Positions 43,690-52,545 of a stretch of 64,000 bases of DNA are shown here, in pieces. Each line of letters begins with the position of its first letter. The stretch's first letter is position 1. Below the pieces are notes generated by a model. That model was not told the origin of the DNA. It ran no database searches and saw nothing but the letters and a program-made list of their open reading frames with translations. The stretch comes from Muribaculaceae bacterium (GTDB taxonomy: Bacteria; Bacillota; Clostridia; Lachnospirales; Lachnospiraceae). A program made the translations under genes and the position numbers. The stretch spans positions 194,216 to 258,215 of the forward strand of contig JAMPCA010000001.1 in NCBI GenBank assembly GCA_023666425.1, written 5' to 3'.

Positions 43690-45000
43690 TTATCTTTCCA
43701 TCTTCCAATAAACCGCAGAGCGCGGCGCAAGCAGGCTCCCCCCGCCAAAATCGTGAGGCTTCCCGCTCAAAAGCTCATCCGCCATGCCGCAGCCCGCATC
43801 AAAATGCGCCGTATAGGGCTCGTCCGACAGATTGATGGCGACCAGCACCCTCTCTGTGCTGCACGCCCGTTCAAAAATGCACTGCTGGCTGGTCAGCAGA
43901 ATATGGCGGTAGCTCCCCTCATTCAATGCCCGGCTGTTCTTTTTTGCACGGGCAAGCTTTGCAATCCACTCTGCCAGCCCGCCGAACTCCGGCGCGTCAA
44001 AGCCTGCGCGCAATGCGGGATCCCCATCGTTCTTGTCACCCTTTGCGCCCCACTCGCTTCCATAATATACGCAGGGAATGCCCGGCATTCCAAACATCAT
44101 GGCATAAATAAGCGGCAGCAGGCTTTCATCTTCCAGACAGCTCGCAATGCGGCTCACATCGTGATTATCCACAAAGCTTAACAGATGCAGACCTTTATAC
44201 TGCGTCCATTCCTCCACCCCGAACTGCTTTTCCAGCATATTGCAGACCTCGCACAGATCCCGGTTATTAAAACCGGAGCGCAATACATTGTAGCATTCAT
44301 AGTTAGTGACGGAGTGGCACATCTCGTCGTTCGCCCACTCTCTGTAATCGCCGCCCGTCACCTCGCCGACTAAGAAAAAGTCCTCTTTCAGCGTATCCGT
44401 AAACCGGCGCAGCCTCTTTAAGAACTCCTTATCCAGACAGTAGGCCACGTCCAGACGCAGCCCGTCAATGTCAAAAGCTTCGACCCAGTATTTGACCGCG
44501 TCCAGAATATGCGCAATGACCTCCTCATTCCGGAGATTCAGCCTCACCAGATCGTAATTTCCCTCCCAGCCCTCATACCAGAGGCCGTCGTTATCATTTG
44601 AATTGCCGGAAAAATCAATATGGAACCAGTCGCGGTATCTGGAGTTCTCCCTGTTCTGCAGCACATCCTGAAAAGCCCAGAAGCCCCTGCCCACATGGTT
44701 AAACACGCCGTCCAGCACGACCTTCATCCCCGCCGCATGGAGCGCCCCGCATACCTTTGCAAAGTCCTCATTACTTCCAAGCCTGCAGTCAATCTTCTTA
44801 AAATCCCTTGTATTATAGCCGTGAGTATCGGACTCAAACACCGGGGAAAAATAGACCGCGTCCGCTCCCAGCCTTTCTATATGTCCGATCCAGTCCAGCA
44901 CCTTTAAAATTCTTGGCTCCCGGATCCCGTCATTCTCATAGGGCGCTTTACATAAGCCCAACGGATAAATCTGATAAAACACACTGTGATCTGCCCACAT
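43690..45000 (-). CDS. Alpha-amylase family GH13 glucosidase
   Basis: About 436 residues. The catalytic barrel shows FYQIYPLGLC, VVLDGVFNHVG, DGLRLDVAYCLD (nucleophile Asp), FFLVGEVTGGDY (acid/base Glu) and LSFVDNHDVSR (third carboxylate), then PGIPCVYYGSEWGA. A small C-terminal beta domain follows. No signal peptide: it probably degrades imported maltodextrins or glycogen, resembling neopullulanase/maltodextrin glucosidase-type enzymes without their N-terminal domain. ATG 45000 follows AGGAG at seven bases; ATG 45021 has no site. It has its own promoter. Confidence 0.9.
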   Translation of the reverse strand: MWADHSVFYQIYPLGLCKAPYENDGIREPRILKVLDWIGHIERLGADAVYFSPVFESDTHGYNTRDFKKIDCRLGSNEDFAKVCGALHAAGMKVVLDGVFNHVGRGFWAFQDVLQNRENSRYRDWFHIDFSGNSNDNDGLWYEGWEGNYDLVRLNLRNEEVIAHILDAVKYWVEAFDIDGLRLDVAYCLDKEFLKRLRRFTDTLKEDFFLVGEVTGGDYREWANDEMCHSVTNYECYNVLRSGFNNRDLCEVCNMLEKQFGVEEWTQYKGLHLLSFVDNHDVSRIASCLEDESLLPLIYAMMFGMPGIPCVYYGSEWGAKGDKNDGDPALRAGFDAPEFGGLAEWIAKLARAKKNSRALNEGSYRHILLTSQQCIFERACSTERVLVAINLSDEPYTAHFDAGCGMADELLSGKPHDFGGGSLLAPRSAVYWKMER

Positions 45001-45043
45001 ATTCCTTCTCCTCTCAAACAAACTGTCATCATCTTTTCATTCC

Positions 45044-45072
45044 ATAATGGGGCAACGGCTCCAATTTGTCAA
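45044..45072 (-). promoter_or_regulatory. GH13 gene promoter
   Basis: On the minus strand TTGACA (45067-45072), 17-base spacer, CATTAT (45044-45049). It lies in a 342-base gene-poor gap (45001-45342) that also holds a terminator and a possible small transcript. Confidence 0.65.
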
Positions 45073-45113
45073 GTAATTTAGATTCTTGTGATTATATGTG
45101 CCTCCCTGCAACC

Positions 45114-45141
45114 AAAAAAATCAGTGGCCATAGGCCACTGA
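45114..45141 (-). terminator. Strong rho-independent terminator
   Basis: Nine-pair stem TCAGTGGCC/GGCCACTGA (45121-45129 with 45133-45141), three-base loop, followed on the minus strand by seven T. It ends transcripts coming from the beta-helix gene or from the possible small RNA upstream. Confidence 0.88.
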
Positions 45142-45240
45142 CTAAGTAGGTAGATTTATAGGAAACCGCTCACGCGAATAATTTTTTGTCGGAACTGACA
45201 GCACCCCAACACATATTGAAACACCACAGCTCCTTTTGAT
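45114..45240 (-). ncRNA. Candidate small transcript, with a possible 22-residue reading frame
   Basis: An extended -10 element TGTTATAGT (complement of 45247-45255) would start a transcript near 45240 that ends at the strong terminator at 45114, about 127 bases. Inside it AAAAGGAG (complement of 45230-45237) precedes GTG 45224, opening a 22-codon frame to TAA 45156 (MFQYVLGCCQFRQKIIRVSG, then FL). It may be a small RNA, a short peptide gene, or simply the 3' untranslated part of the beta-helix transcript. Confidence 0.3.
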
Positions 45241-45342
45241 ATCTCTACTATAACAGCAAATTGTGAACACATTATGACATTATGTTAAATTCTTTCTAAA
45301 AAGTATAAATAATCTTTTTTGTATGTACGGACAGCAGAGACT

Positions 45343-47055
45343 TTATTTGTTCAGTATGTTTATATCGCGCTGTTTTGCATTGGAAATCTTATTGCCGGAA
45401 ATCTTCTTCACCTTACTGTTTTCGATTCCGATTCCGTATTTTCCGGAATTCTTAATCGTATTTCCGGTAATCACCGCCGCCTTTGAGGCCGAGCCGTTTG
45501 ATAAGAAGAAAATTCCATTTACAGCCGTCTTACTGATGGTATTCTTATTGATTTTCCTAACCGTGCTTTTCTGCTCCACAAAAATACCGTGCTTCTTAGA
45601 ATCTGTAATTTTATTACTTGTCATCGTCCCAACCGATGCATTTTCAACCACATGAATCCCTATCAGGCTCTTGGATACCTTATTTCCCTTGACGCTGTCT
45701 ACAGATGCCTTCTCCCGCACGTCAATTCCATATTCCTTGTTTTTCGTGTCCGCCGAATTTTTTATAGTATTATTTTCTATCGAGGCCTTTTTTGCATCTT
45801 TTACCCGAATGCCTACCATTTTCCCGGATATGGTGTTGCCCGAAATTTTGACTCCGCTCAGATAATAGTTTCCTGCAGGGATTACCTCTGCGCCGCTCTT
45901 TAAATCCTTATCCAGATCCAGGCCGCCGACATATATCCCCGATTTTTCCCATTTCGCGTACGGGTCTTTTCCGGCAATCTGAATATCATTATTCTTTATC
46001 ACAATCTTCGCATTTGCGGCCGGCTTCTGATAATCTGAGGACAATTGTGTCGCAATCCCGCCCTGTTCTGCGAGTGTGGACGGAAGATACAGCCCCTGCT
46101 CCGAATAAGAAAGAACCATAATTCCCTGCGGTGTATTCGTAATTTTATTATTGGCAATCGTACAACCCACGCCGTTGAGAATCTGGATTGCCCGGCTCTT
46201 CATATTCGTAAATGTATTGTTGCTGATCTCGATATTTTCCATCGGACAGTTCAGTATGCTTGTATGGCTTCCCACGCCCCGCGGCAGATCCTTAAATGTA
46301 CATCCGGTGATGGAGACATTTTTCATTTGCAGCGCCTCTGCCTTATATCCGTTGAAATGGCCTTTGACCAAAATATCAAGCTGAATGGCCTCATAGGTCT
46401 TCGTCCCGGCTGCATTCGAGCTAGTTGTCTTTACATCTAAAACCTGATCCTGAAACACGCAGGAGTCAACCGTAAAGCCATCTATCGCTGCCACCTCTGC
46501 CAGATGGCTGTCCTTACAGTTCTGAACCGTCATGTTTAACCACTTAATATTTTTTGCATGGGCGAACTTTATCGCCGTATTACTGTTGCCGTTCTCGTCC
46601 CAGACGCCGCCGTCAATGACAATATTGGAATGGTAATATCCCTGCGCCGTATCTTCGGCGTCCCCGCACTTGATCAGGTTCGCTTCGATACCCGCCTTCT
46701 GCTTTATCACCACATCGTGTACATAGAGATAAGTATTACTGTAAATATTTAAGCCATGCTCTATGACATACTCTCCCGGCTCTACAACCACCTTCACCGG
46801 AAGCTCCTTTGTCGCCTTCTCCTTTGCCTGTAACAAAGCCCGTTTCAGTGCCTGATAGTCGCCGCGCTGCTGCGCCTCCGCCCGGCTGACTTTCATAATG
46901 TAGTATCCCCCGGAGACACTACCCTCCTGCAGCTGGTCATATAAAGAGGCCTCCGCCTTTAAAATGGGCTGCGCCCCCGCGCTTTCTACCGGAGCAGCCC
47001 CCAAAATCAGGCACAGGCTTACCAGCAAAGTTCCAATTTTTTTCCAAACATTCAT
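45343..47055 (-). CDS. Secreted right-handed beta-helix repeat protein
   Basis: About 570 residues. A signal peptide (KKIGTLLVSLCLILGAAPVES) is followed by a short region and then a pectate-lyase-like parallel beta-helix, with repeated 22-25 residue turns such as NIEISNNTFTNMKSRAIQIL, CTIANNKITNTPQGIMVL, VKISGNTISGKMVGIRVKD and ASIENNTIKNSADTKN. No catalytic residues of a known lyase can be assigned. Such proteins bind or cut polysaccharides or act as cell-surface adhesins. ATG 47055 follows AGGAGGATAGTGAA. It is 30 bases downstream of the MATE gene, so they may be co-transcribed. Confidence 0.85.
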   Translation of the reverse strand: MNVWKKIGTLLVSLCLILGAAPVESAGAQPILKAEASLYDQLQEGSVSGGYYIMKVSRAEAQQRGDYQALKRALLQAKEKATKELPVKVVVEPGEYVIEHGLNIYSNTYLYVHDVVIKQKAGIEANLIKCGDAEDTAQGYYHSNIVIDGGVWDENGNSNTAIKFAHAKNIKWLNMTVQNCKDSHLAEVAAIDGFTVDSCVFQDQVLDVKTTSSNAAGTKTYEAIQLDILVKGHFNGYKAEALQMKNVSITGCTFKDLPRGVGSHTSILNCPMENIEISNNTFTNMKSRAIQILNGVGCTIANNKITNTPQGIMVLSYSEQGLYLPSTLAEQGGIATQLSSDYQKPAANAKIVIKNNDIQIAGKDPYAKWEKSGIYVGGLDLDKDLKSGAEVIPAGNYYLSGVKISGNTISGKMVGIRVKDAKKASIENNTIKNSADTKNKEYGIDVREKASVDSVKGNKVSKSLIGIHVVENASVGTMTSNKITDSKKHGIFVEQKSTVRKINKNTISKTAVNGIFFLSNGSASKAAVITGNTIKNSGKYGIGIENSKVKKISGNKISNAKQRDINILNK

Positions 47056-47085
47056 TTCACTATCCTCCTTAGAATCTAAACACAA

Positions 47086-48447
47086 TCAGGATTTTTCTTT
47101 CCCTGCTTTAATATATGGATTATTCCAGAATGCTATCATCAGCTCCACGGACATCAGGCACCAGATGACAGGCTCGCAGAAGATCACGGCCGTGTACGCA
47201 TACTTTGGAATAAACACCATCACAAATACGATTTTTCCGATAAGCTCTATAATGCTGGAAAATACCGGCAATACTTTCTGTCCGATTGCCTGCAGGGCAT
47301 TCCGGGTACAGTTTACCAGTCCCAGTATAAAATAGAATGGCGCGACAACCCGCAGATACATTGCACCGTTTTCCAGAACCACCGCTTCCGCAGACCCGGA
47401 AACCAGACGTACCATGTACGGTGCAAACAGCCACAGAAGAACGGTGATGACAAGTGTGGCGCAGGCGTTATACAGATACGCGCACTTCATGGCTTTGCGG
47501 ATACGTCCCACCTGATTCGCGCCGCGGTTCTGGGAAACAAAGGTACTTACCGTCTGTACCATGGCACTAAAGAGCATCATACCAAACTGATACAGTTTCC
47601 TTGCCGCAGTATGGCCTGCAATCACGAGGTAGCCCAGATTATTGATTCCCGACTGTAAAATAGCGCTCCCGGCAGAAACCAGACAATGCATAAGCGCCAT
47701 GGACAGCCCCTGCCCTGTCATTTCCTTGTATAAGTTTACATCTATGGCAAAATGCTCCCTCTTTGGTATTAACAATCTGGCAGATTTTATTATGTAAATC
47801 AGGCAGAGCACCACAGAAATTCCCTGGGCGATCACGGTCGCAATGGCGGCGCCCACTACACCCATTCCCATATGGCGGATAAACAGTATATCCAGTCCAA
47901 TATTGGACACCGAAGAAACCACCAGAAACACCAGCGGCATAACACTGTTGCCAATCGCCCGCAGCATTCCGGAGCACAGATTATAAGCAAACATAACTCC
48001 CATAAAAAGGGTGATGGCCGAGACATAGCGGTGCGCTTCATCAATGATCTCAGGCGGCGTATTCAAAAGCCTTAAAAAAGGCATTAAAATCACTCTCGTC
48101 AGCAGTGTGAGAACTACCGTGATCACCGCGGCAATCACAAGGGAGGAGGCCACCGAGCGTTTCAGCAGGTTTTCATCCTTAGAGCCGTAGCTTCTGGCTG
48201 TCACAATGGACAGACCTCCGCCGATGCCAAAGGCAAAGCCGATCAGCAGGTCATATACCGGCGTAGCCGCTCCCATGGCTGCAAGCGAGGCTTCACCCAG
48301 CGTATGCCCTACGATTACCGTATCCACCGTATTGTACAGCTGCTGGAAAATACTGGATAGAAAAAGGGGAATTGCAAAGCGAACCATGGGCCCGAAAATC
48401 GGCCCATGCAGCAAATCCACCTGGGATGCCTTTGAAGTTTTATTCAT
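47086..48447 (-). CDS. MATE-family multidrug efflux transporter
   Basis: About 453 residues with twelve predicted membrane helices in two halves. PMVRFAIPLFLSSIFQQLYN, DTVIVGHTLGEASLAAMGAA and the second-half repeat TVSTFVSQNRGANQVGRIRK are typical of the NorM/DinF-like group. It exports cationic drugs or metabolites using sodium or protons. ATG 48447 follows AAAGGAG; the in-frame ATG at 48501 is upstream of the -10 box at 48473-48478, so it cannot be used. The promoter matches consensus perfectly and contains a dyad in its spacer. Confidence 0.92.
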   Translation of the reverse strand: MNKTSKASQVDLLHGPIFGPMVRFAIPLFLSSIFQQLYNTVDTVIVGHTLGEASLAAMGAATPVYDLLIGFAFGIGGGLSIVTARSYGSKDENLLKRSVASSLVIAAVITVVLTLLTRVILMPFLRLLNTPPEIIDEAHRYVSAITLFMGVMFAYNLCSGMLRAIGNSVMPLVFLVVSSVSNIGLDILFIRHMGMGVVGAAIATVIAQGISVVLCLIYIIKSARLLIPKREHFAIDVNLYKEMTGQGLSMALMHCLVSAGSAILQSGINNLGYLVIAGHTAARKLYQFGMMLFSAMVQTVSTFVSQNRGANQVGRIRKAMKCAYLYNACATLVITVLLWLFAPYMVRLVSGSAEAVVLENGAMYLRVVAPFYFILGLVNCTRNALQAIGQKVLPVFSSIIELIGKIVFVMVFIPKYAYTAVIFCEPVIWCLMSVELMIAFWNNPYIKAGKEKS

Positions 48448-48472
48448 ACTTTTCTCCTTTGATTTTGCTTCC

Positions 48473-48557
48473 ATTATATGCCTATACATAGGAGTTGTCA
48501 AAAACTAAATGGTTTACGCCCGCGTAAATTGACAAAGTTCCCTTCAATGCATATAAT
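48473..48557. promoter_or_regulatory. Back-to-back consensus promoters with two dyads
   Basis: For the MATE gene (minus): TTGACA (48496-48501), 17-base spacer, TATAAT (48473-48478), with palindrome CCTATACATAGG (48481-48492) inside the spacer. For the hydrolase (plus): TTGACA (48529-48534), 17-base spacer, TATAAT (48552-48557). Between them lies dyad TTTACG-N4-CGTAAA (48512-48527). Both promoters match consensus at all twelve positions, so repression at these dyads is likely. Confidence 0.8.
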
Positions 48558-48607
48558 TATAAGCTATAGATTTCCGGGGAATTTTAGCTTAAGAAAGAGA
48601 GGCAGAT

Positions 48608-50170
48608 ATGTTTCATTTTGGATTTTCCTATGTAGGATTCCTGTACCTTTTGATGCTGTTTATACCAAATATCATCTGGTCACGGCATATGCCTAAAGGC
48701 TATGAACATTATGTGCAGGAAGAAAATAAGCTCCTGCTGTTTCTGGAGAGAGCCGGGGAGATTCTCGTATGCTGTTTTGTACTGGTATTTTCTGATTTTA
48801 ATATCCGGCTCAATTCCCTGTGGAGTATATGGCTCCTGCTCTCTTTTGTGCTGATGCTGCTGTACGAATTATACTGGATTCAGTATTTTAAAAGCGAAAA
48901 AAATATGTCCGATTTCTACAGGAGCTTTTGCGGGTTTCCGGTAGCGGGGGCATCACTTCCGGTCTGTGCCTTTTTCTTCTTAGGAATATATGGAAGCAAC
49001 GTCTTTCTGCTTGCGGCAACTGTTATACTTGGCATTGGACATATCGGCATTCATCTGCAGCACAGAAATCAGGTGCTCGGAAAACAAAAAGGCAGGCTCC
49101 CGGTTCGGATTTTAAAATGGTGCGGAGCCATCATCGGCATTCTCTTTATCGCGGTAAATATTTTTTTCATCGGGTGCAGAAACATAAATTATAGCAAACA
49201 TTACCGGATTTCTGCGCACGGCCTGGATGAGGGAATCTATGTAACCCTGGGCGGTCAGGAACAGTATGTGCTCATACGCGGAATGAATGTCGATAATCCT
49301 ATTATGATCTATCTGCACGGCGGCCCGTCTTCCCCCGACACATATATGACATATGGATTTACCGATTATCTCATTGACGGGTATACAGTCGTTGCATGGG
49401 ATCAGAGGGGATGCGGAAGAACCTATTTTTATAATGAAGAAAGTGATCCTGAAAATACCGCGGCCAGCTTTGAACAGGCAAAAGCCGATCTGGATGCACT
49501 CGTAGATTATGCCTTGAATCGCTTTGGAAAAGAGCAGGTTATCATTCTTGGACATTCCTACGGAACAATTCTTGGGAGCGAATATGCCCTGGAGCATCCG
49601 GAGAAGGTATCCGCGTACATAGGGGCAGCGCAGGTGGTTTCCCTTGAAAAAATGGATATTTACAGCTATGAAGATGCACTGGAAAGAGCAGCAGCCGCCG
49701 GAGACGATACATCAGAATTAGCCGAGGCATTTCAGACATTCCAGACCAGCGGCAGCCTTATGGATATGCTAACGCTTCGCACATTGACCTCAAAATACCA
49801 CACGGCAGACGTCCCAGATAAAGCTTCATGGCTGGCTGTCACTTCTCCCTATTTTGGAATGAATGATTTCCGGTGGTTTCTAAGACAATTGGGCGATATA
49901 AATGCATACTATTCCCTGAACCGGCAGCTGTTTGATTATACCCTTGCATTTGACGCCCGCGCGAACGGATTAGAATATCAAATGCCGGTTTGCTTTATAT
50001 CGGGGGACTGCGACTGGATCTGTCCGGTGGCTTCTGTCCAGGAGTATGCAGAAGAAATTTCAGCGCCGGATGTGCGTATGGAACTCATAGAAGGATGCGG
50101 CCATAATCTACAGTTTTCTTCCCCGGAAGAATTTGCAGATATGGTCATGGAGGTATTGAAGGATTTATAA
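48608..50170 (+). CDS. Membrane-anchored alpha/beta hydrolase, prolyl-aminopeptidase-like
   Basis: 520 residues. The first 195 contain about six membrane helices (FSYVGFLYLLMLFIPNIIW, LWSIWLLLSFVLMLLYELYW, AIIGILFIAVNIFFIG). The hydrolase domain has the proline-iminopeptidase oxyanion motif IYLHGGPSSPD, WDQRGCGRTYF, nucleophile Ser in LGHSYGTILG, catalytic Asp in ISGDCDWICPV and His in GCGHNLQF. All triad residues are present. After the last helix the enzyme domain is probably outside the cell. The N-terminal membrane block on this hydrolase type is uncommon. It shares a control region with the MATE gene. Confidence 0.85.
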   Translation: MFHFGFSYVGFLYLLMLFIPNIIWSRHMPKGYEHYVQEENKLLLFLERAGEILVCCFVLVFSDFNIRLNSLWSIWLLLSFVLMLLYELYWIQYFKSEKNMSDFYRSFCGFPVAGASLPVCAFFFLGIYGSNVFLLAATVILGIGHIGIHLQHRNQVLGKQKGRLPVRILKWCGAIIGILFIAVNIFFIGCRNINYSKHYRISAHGLDEGIYVTLGGQEQYVLIRGMNVDNPIMIYLHGGPSSPDTYMTYGFTDYLIDGYTVVAWDQRGCGRTYFYNEESDPENTAASFEQAKADLDALVDYALNRFGKEQVIILGHSYGTILGSEYALEHPEKVSAYIGAAQVVSLEKMDIYSYEDALERAAAAGDDTSELAEAFQTFQTSGSLMDMLTLRTLTSKYHTADVPDKASWLAVTSPYFGMNDFRWFLRQLGDINAYYSLNRQLFDYTLAFDARANGLEYQMPVCFISGDCDWICPVASVQEYAEEISAPDVRMELIEGCGHNLQFSSPEEFADMVMEVLKDL

Positions 50171-50225
50171 TTTACAGATATAGATAAGGAAAATACTCAA
50201 AAAATCAAGACATTTTTTCTCCCTC

Positions 50226-50234
50226 TGCTATAAT
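50226..50234 (+). promoter_or_regulatory. Extended -10 promoter of the AraC-GGDEF gene
   Basis: TGCTATAAT, an extended -10 element with a poor -35, about 30 bases before the ATG. Confidence 0.55.
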
Positions 50235-50264
50235 AAAACTACGATATCGGAAGGAGTTGGTTGG

Positions 50265-51065
50265 ATGTATAATCTGGAGCTTTTGGTAGACAGTCTCACC
50301 TATATAGAACAGCATATCGGTGAAAATATTCGAACAGAGGTCATCTGCCAAAACTGCGGATGCTCCAAATCAGCCTTAGAAAAAGTATTTCGATGTGTAA
50401 ACGGCATATCCGTGCATGATTATATAACCAGACGAAAGATGATGTATGCGGCTCTGGAAATATCCAGAAATGCATCGAGAAATATTCTGGATATTGCACT
50501 GGATTACGGCTACACCTCGAACGAAGCCTTTTCGCGCGCATTCAAAAGGATCTGGAACTGTAAACCCTCTGAGTTCAGGAACCGCAAATTTTATGAATTG
50601 TATCCTAAGCTGAGAGATCCTCTAAAGGAAGGAGACCCTTATACTATGTCAAGAAAGAATGTAGATATCAGCGAATTGTACGATCTTTTCGCAGAAAGAA
50701 AAAACTGTTTTTTTGTGTGCTGCGACATTAAGTCCCTCGTGCCCATCAACGAGATTTCAAGGAAAGCCGGAGATCTTGCAATCCTTGAGGCAATGAACCG
50801 TCTGAATGCGGAGGCCGCTGAGACAGACTATGTTTTCCGCATCGGCGGGGATGAATTCTGTGTCCTCACTGACTCCGATTCCAGACCGTACGCTGAACGG
50901 CTTTCCCAAAAAATCACGGCGCACAACGGGGAAGCTTTTCTCTATGAAGGGAGAGAGATTCCGCTGACCCTCTATGCCGCTGTCACCAGATATCCTGAGA
51001 AGAATCTGAAATACAATGACCTGTTCCAGGAGCTTCATCTGGCAATTCAGACGTCAAAGAACTGA
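50265..51065 (+). CDS. AraC-type DNA-binding domain fused to a GGDEF domain
   Basis: 266 residues. Residues 5-110 form an AraC helix-turn-helix pair at the N-terminus (TEVICQNCGCSKSALEKVF, ILDIALDYGYTSNEAFSRAF, CKPSEFRNR). Residues 130-262 read as a compact GGDEF domain: FFVCCDIKSLVPINEISRKA, GDLAILEAMNRLN and the intact signature FRIGGDEFCVL, with shortened later strands. If active it would make cyclic-di-GMP; if not, it may bind a nucleotide as ligand. Coupling to an AraC DNA-binding unit is an unusual architecture. AGGAGTTGGTTGG precedes the ATG. It follows the membrane hydrolase, so it may regulate that gene and the MATE pump. Confidence 0.83.
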   Translation: MYNLELLVDSLTYIEQHIGENIRTEVICQNCGCSKSALEKVFRCVNGISVHDYITRRKMMYAALEISRNASRNILDIALDYGYTSNEAFSRAFKRIWNCKPSEFRNRKFYELYPKLRDPLKEGDPYTMSRKNVDISELYDLFAERKNCFFVCCDIKSLVPINEISRKAGDLAILEAMNRLNAEAAETDYVFRIGGDEFCVLTDSDSRPYAERLSQKITAHNGEAFLYEGREIPLTLYAAVTRYPEKNLKYNDLFQELHLAIQTSKN

Positions 51066-51120
51066 TTACATGACATATCCTCTCCGTCCCTGCTGCCTGC
51101 GGGCAGCGGGGATTTTACCG

Positions 51121-52167
51121 TCAGACATATTCCTCCCACGCCTCTTTTTTCTCATAATAAAACAACAGCTCGGCAGGAATTTTCGTAGTCTCCGCTGTTA
51201 CAGGCATTCCGTCAAGGGCACAGCCCTTTAGGGGAAGACCGTGGACGCCCGTCTTTTTATCCGGCTGAAGCCGCACCACAAGAAATACTGCGGAACCCGA
51301 ATTGTTTTCCTGATATGCACTCAGATATTCCTTCATATAAAACTGCAGGCTCACGTCCCTGCTGCACTCATATTCCACGCCGACGAAGTACATTCCTTTT
51401 GGACATTTTTGCTCTAATACCTCAAGATACTGCCTCTTCATCTCCCGAAGATCTTCTTTAGAAAAGCGTTTTTCCAGATTCGGATCACAAAACTGTTCCT
51501 CTGCCTGCTTCCACATATCTATCAATTCTACCTGATTTATGTAGCACCATACTTTTTCCCCATTCTCGTCGGTAAACTGAAAACGACGGGGTTTTCCAAT
51601 CTCAAGAGTGACTGTTTTTTCCAGCCAGTGCCGTATGGAGCCAGGTCTGTGTTTTAGCACGACCGGCATATCCGGCGTATATTTCGGAAGCCTTTGAACG
51701 TCAGAAAATTTCAGCGTTACAAGCTGCAGATTTTCCCAGTCTATTTCTTTCAGCCACTCTGGCACCTCCCAGCCGGCTCGAAGCATATCGTAGAACAGAC
51801 CAATCTCCTCAAAAAGCGTATCCACATATTTCAGACAGGTGCCCGATCCTCCCTGTGTCTTAAGAACTCTTTTGCCAATCCGAACCTCCTCACAGTCTAA
51901 ATAGCGAACCCTGCTTTCCTCCTGCCTTTTTAACATGGTTCGGTTTGTCACTCTTGTTCTGCGCAGATGCTTTGTCTCCTCCGGCTCATGGGCTGGCTCT
52001 AAAATATAGAGCTTAGCGTCTTCCTCCAGCGTCATTCCTATAATGTGGCATCTTTCTTCCCCTTCAATGGTTCTTCCAATGACCAGAATATCCCGCCATT
52101 TTTTACACACATGTTCTAAATAGGCAAACTGCATCGTCGCTGTTAATTCCTTTCTTTTTATTACCAT
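51121..52167 (-). CDS. Unknown protein downstream of the chaperone cassette
   Basis: About 348 residues, mixed charged and aromatic (for example YLEHVCKKWRDILVIGRTIE, RPGSIRHWLEKTVTLEIGKP, YFVGVEYECSRDVSLQFYMK); soluble, no signal peptide, no motif that I recognise. ATG 52167 is chosen; ATG 52134 is the alternative, and ATG 52191 falls inside a terminator hairpin and is rejected. It lies on the same strand and just after the J-protein, Hsp70 and 71-residue genes, which suggests a functional tie, although the intervening terminator could separate transcripts. Confidence 0.75.
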   Translation of the reverse strand: MVIKRKELTATMQFAYLEHVCKKWRDILVIGRTIEGEERCHIIGMTLEEDAKLYILEPAHEPEETKHLRRTRVTNRTMLKRQEESRVRYLDCEEVRIGKRVLKTQGGSGTCLKYVDTLFEEIGLFYDMLRAGWEVPEWLKEIDWENLQLVTLKFSDVQRLPKYTPDMPVVLKHRPGSIRHWLEKTVTLEIGKPRRFQFTDENGEKVWCYINQVELIDMWKQAEEQFCDPNLEKRFSKEDLREMKRQYLEVLEQKCPKGMYFVGVEYECSRDVSLQFYMKEYLSAYQENNSGSAVFLVVRLQPDKKTGVHGLPLKGCALDGMPVTAETTKIPAELLFYYEKKEAWEEYV

Positions 52168-52179
52168 TTTATAACCACC

Positions 52180-52206
52180 AAAAAGAGCCACTTGCGTGGC
52201 TTTTTT
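52180..52206. terminator. Bidirectional terminator-like hairpin
   Basis: AAAAAGAGCCAC/GTGGCTTTTTT around a TTGC loop, with A and T runs on both sides. It separates the small 71-residue gene from the unknown gene downstream. Confidence 0.75.
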
Positions 52207-52230
52207 GGTTCCCTTTCTGTCTTACCAACA

Positions 52231-52446
52231 TTAGGCATGGAAATCAAATCCCTTTACGTCCATACCATCCTGCGAATTCTGTATAGATACAAGCAGCTTT
52301 GCAAAAGAATTTTTATCCTGCTGCGAGTGGTTCGAATCTCTCTGCTGGCGTGAGTACTTCTCATACCGGCCTACAGGAGTCACAGGTGCAATCGGAAGAA
52401 CAGTCGCCCAAAGGGCATTCTCATTTCTGTATGCTGCGACAATCAT
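52231..52446 (-). CDS. Small unknown protein (71 residues)
   Basis: Begins MIVAAYRNENALWATVLPIA, with SVAPVTPVGRYEKYSRQQ-like Pro/Gln-rich middle and ends QDGMDVKGFDFHA. The NSFAKLLVSIQNS segment could form an amphipathic helix. AAGGAGG runs straight into the ATG with almost no spacing, so the exact start is unsure. No homolog recognised. Placed between the Hsp70 gene and a terminator, so it is probably a real gene of the chaperone cassette. Confidence 0.6.
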   Translation of the reverse strand: MIVAAYRNENALWATVLPIAPVTPVGRYEKYSRQQRDSNHSQQDKNSFAKLLVSIQNSQDGMDVKGFDFHA

Positions 52447-52545
52447 CCTCCTTGATAAAAGTACAAAGAAATGGGTCTACTAGATTCTTCTTATTTAGTA
52501 TATCGGCAGGAATTGTTAGATATTTAGTTTTATTTCCAGAAATTT

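Noticed and set aside
45121-45141. Palindrome as an insertion sequence end
   Set aside because: No second copy, transposase frame or target duplication; the T tail makes it a terminator.
52168-52191. Upstream ATG at 52191 as start of the unknown protein
   Set aside because: It lies within the terminator hairpin at 52180-52206 and has no ribosome site.
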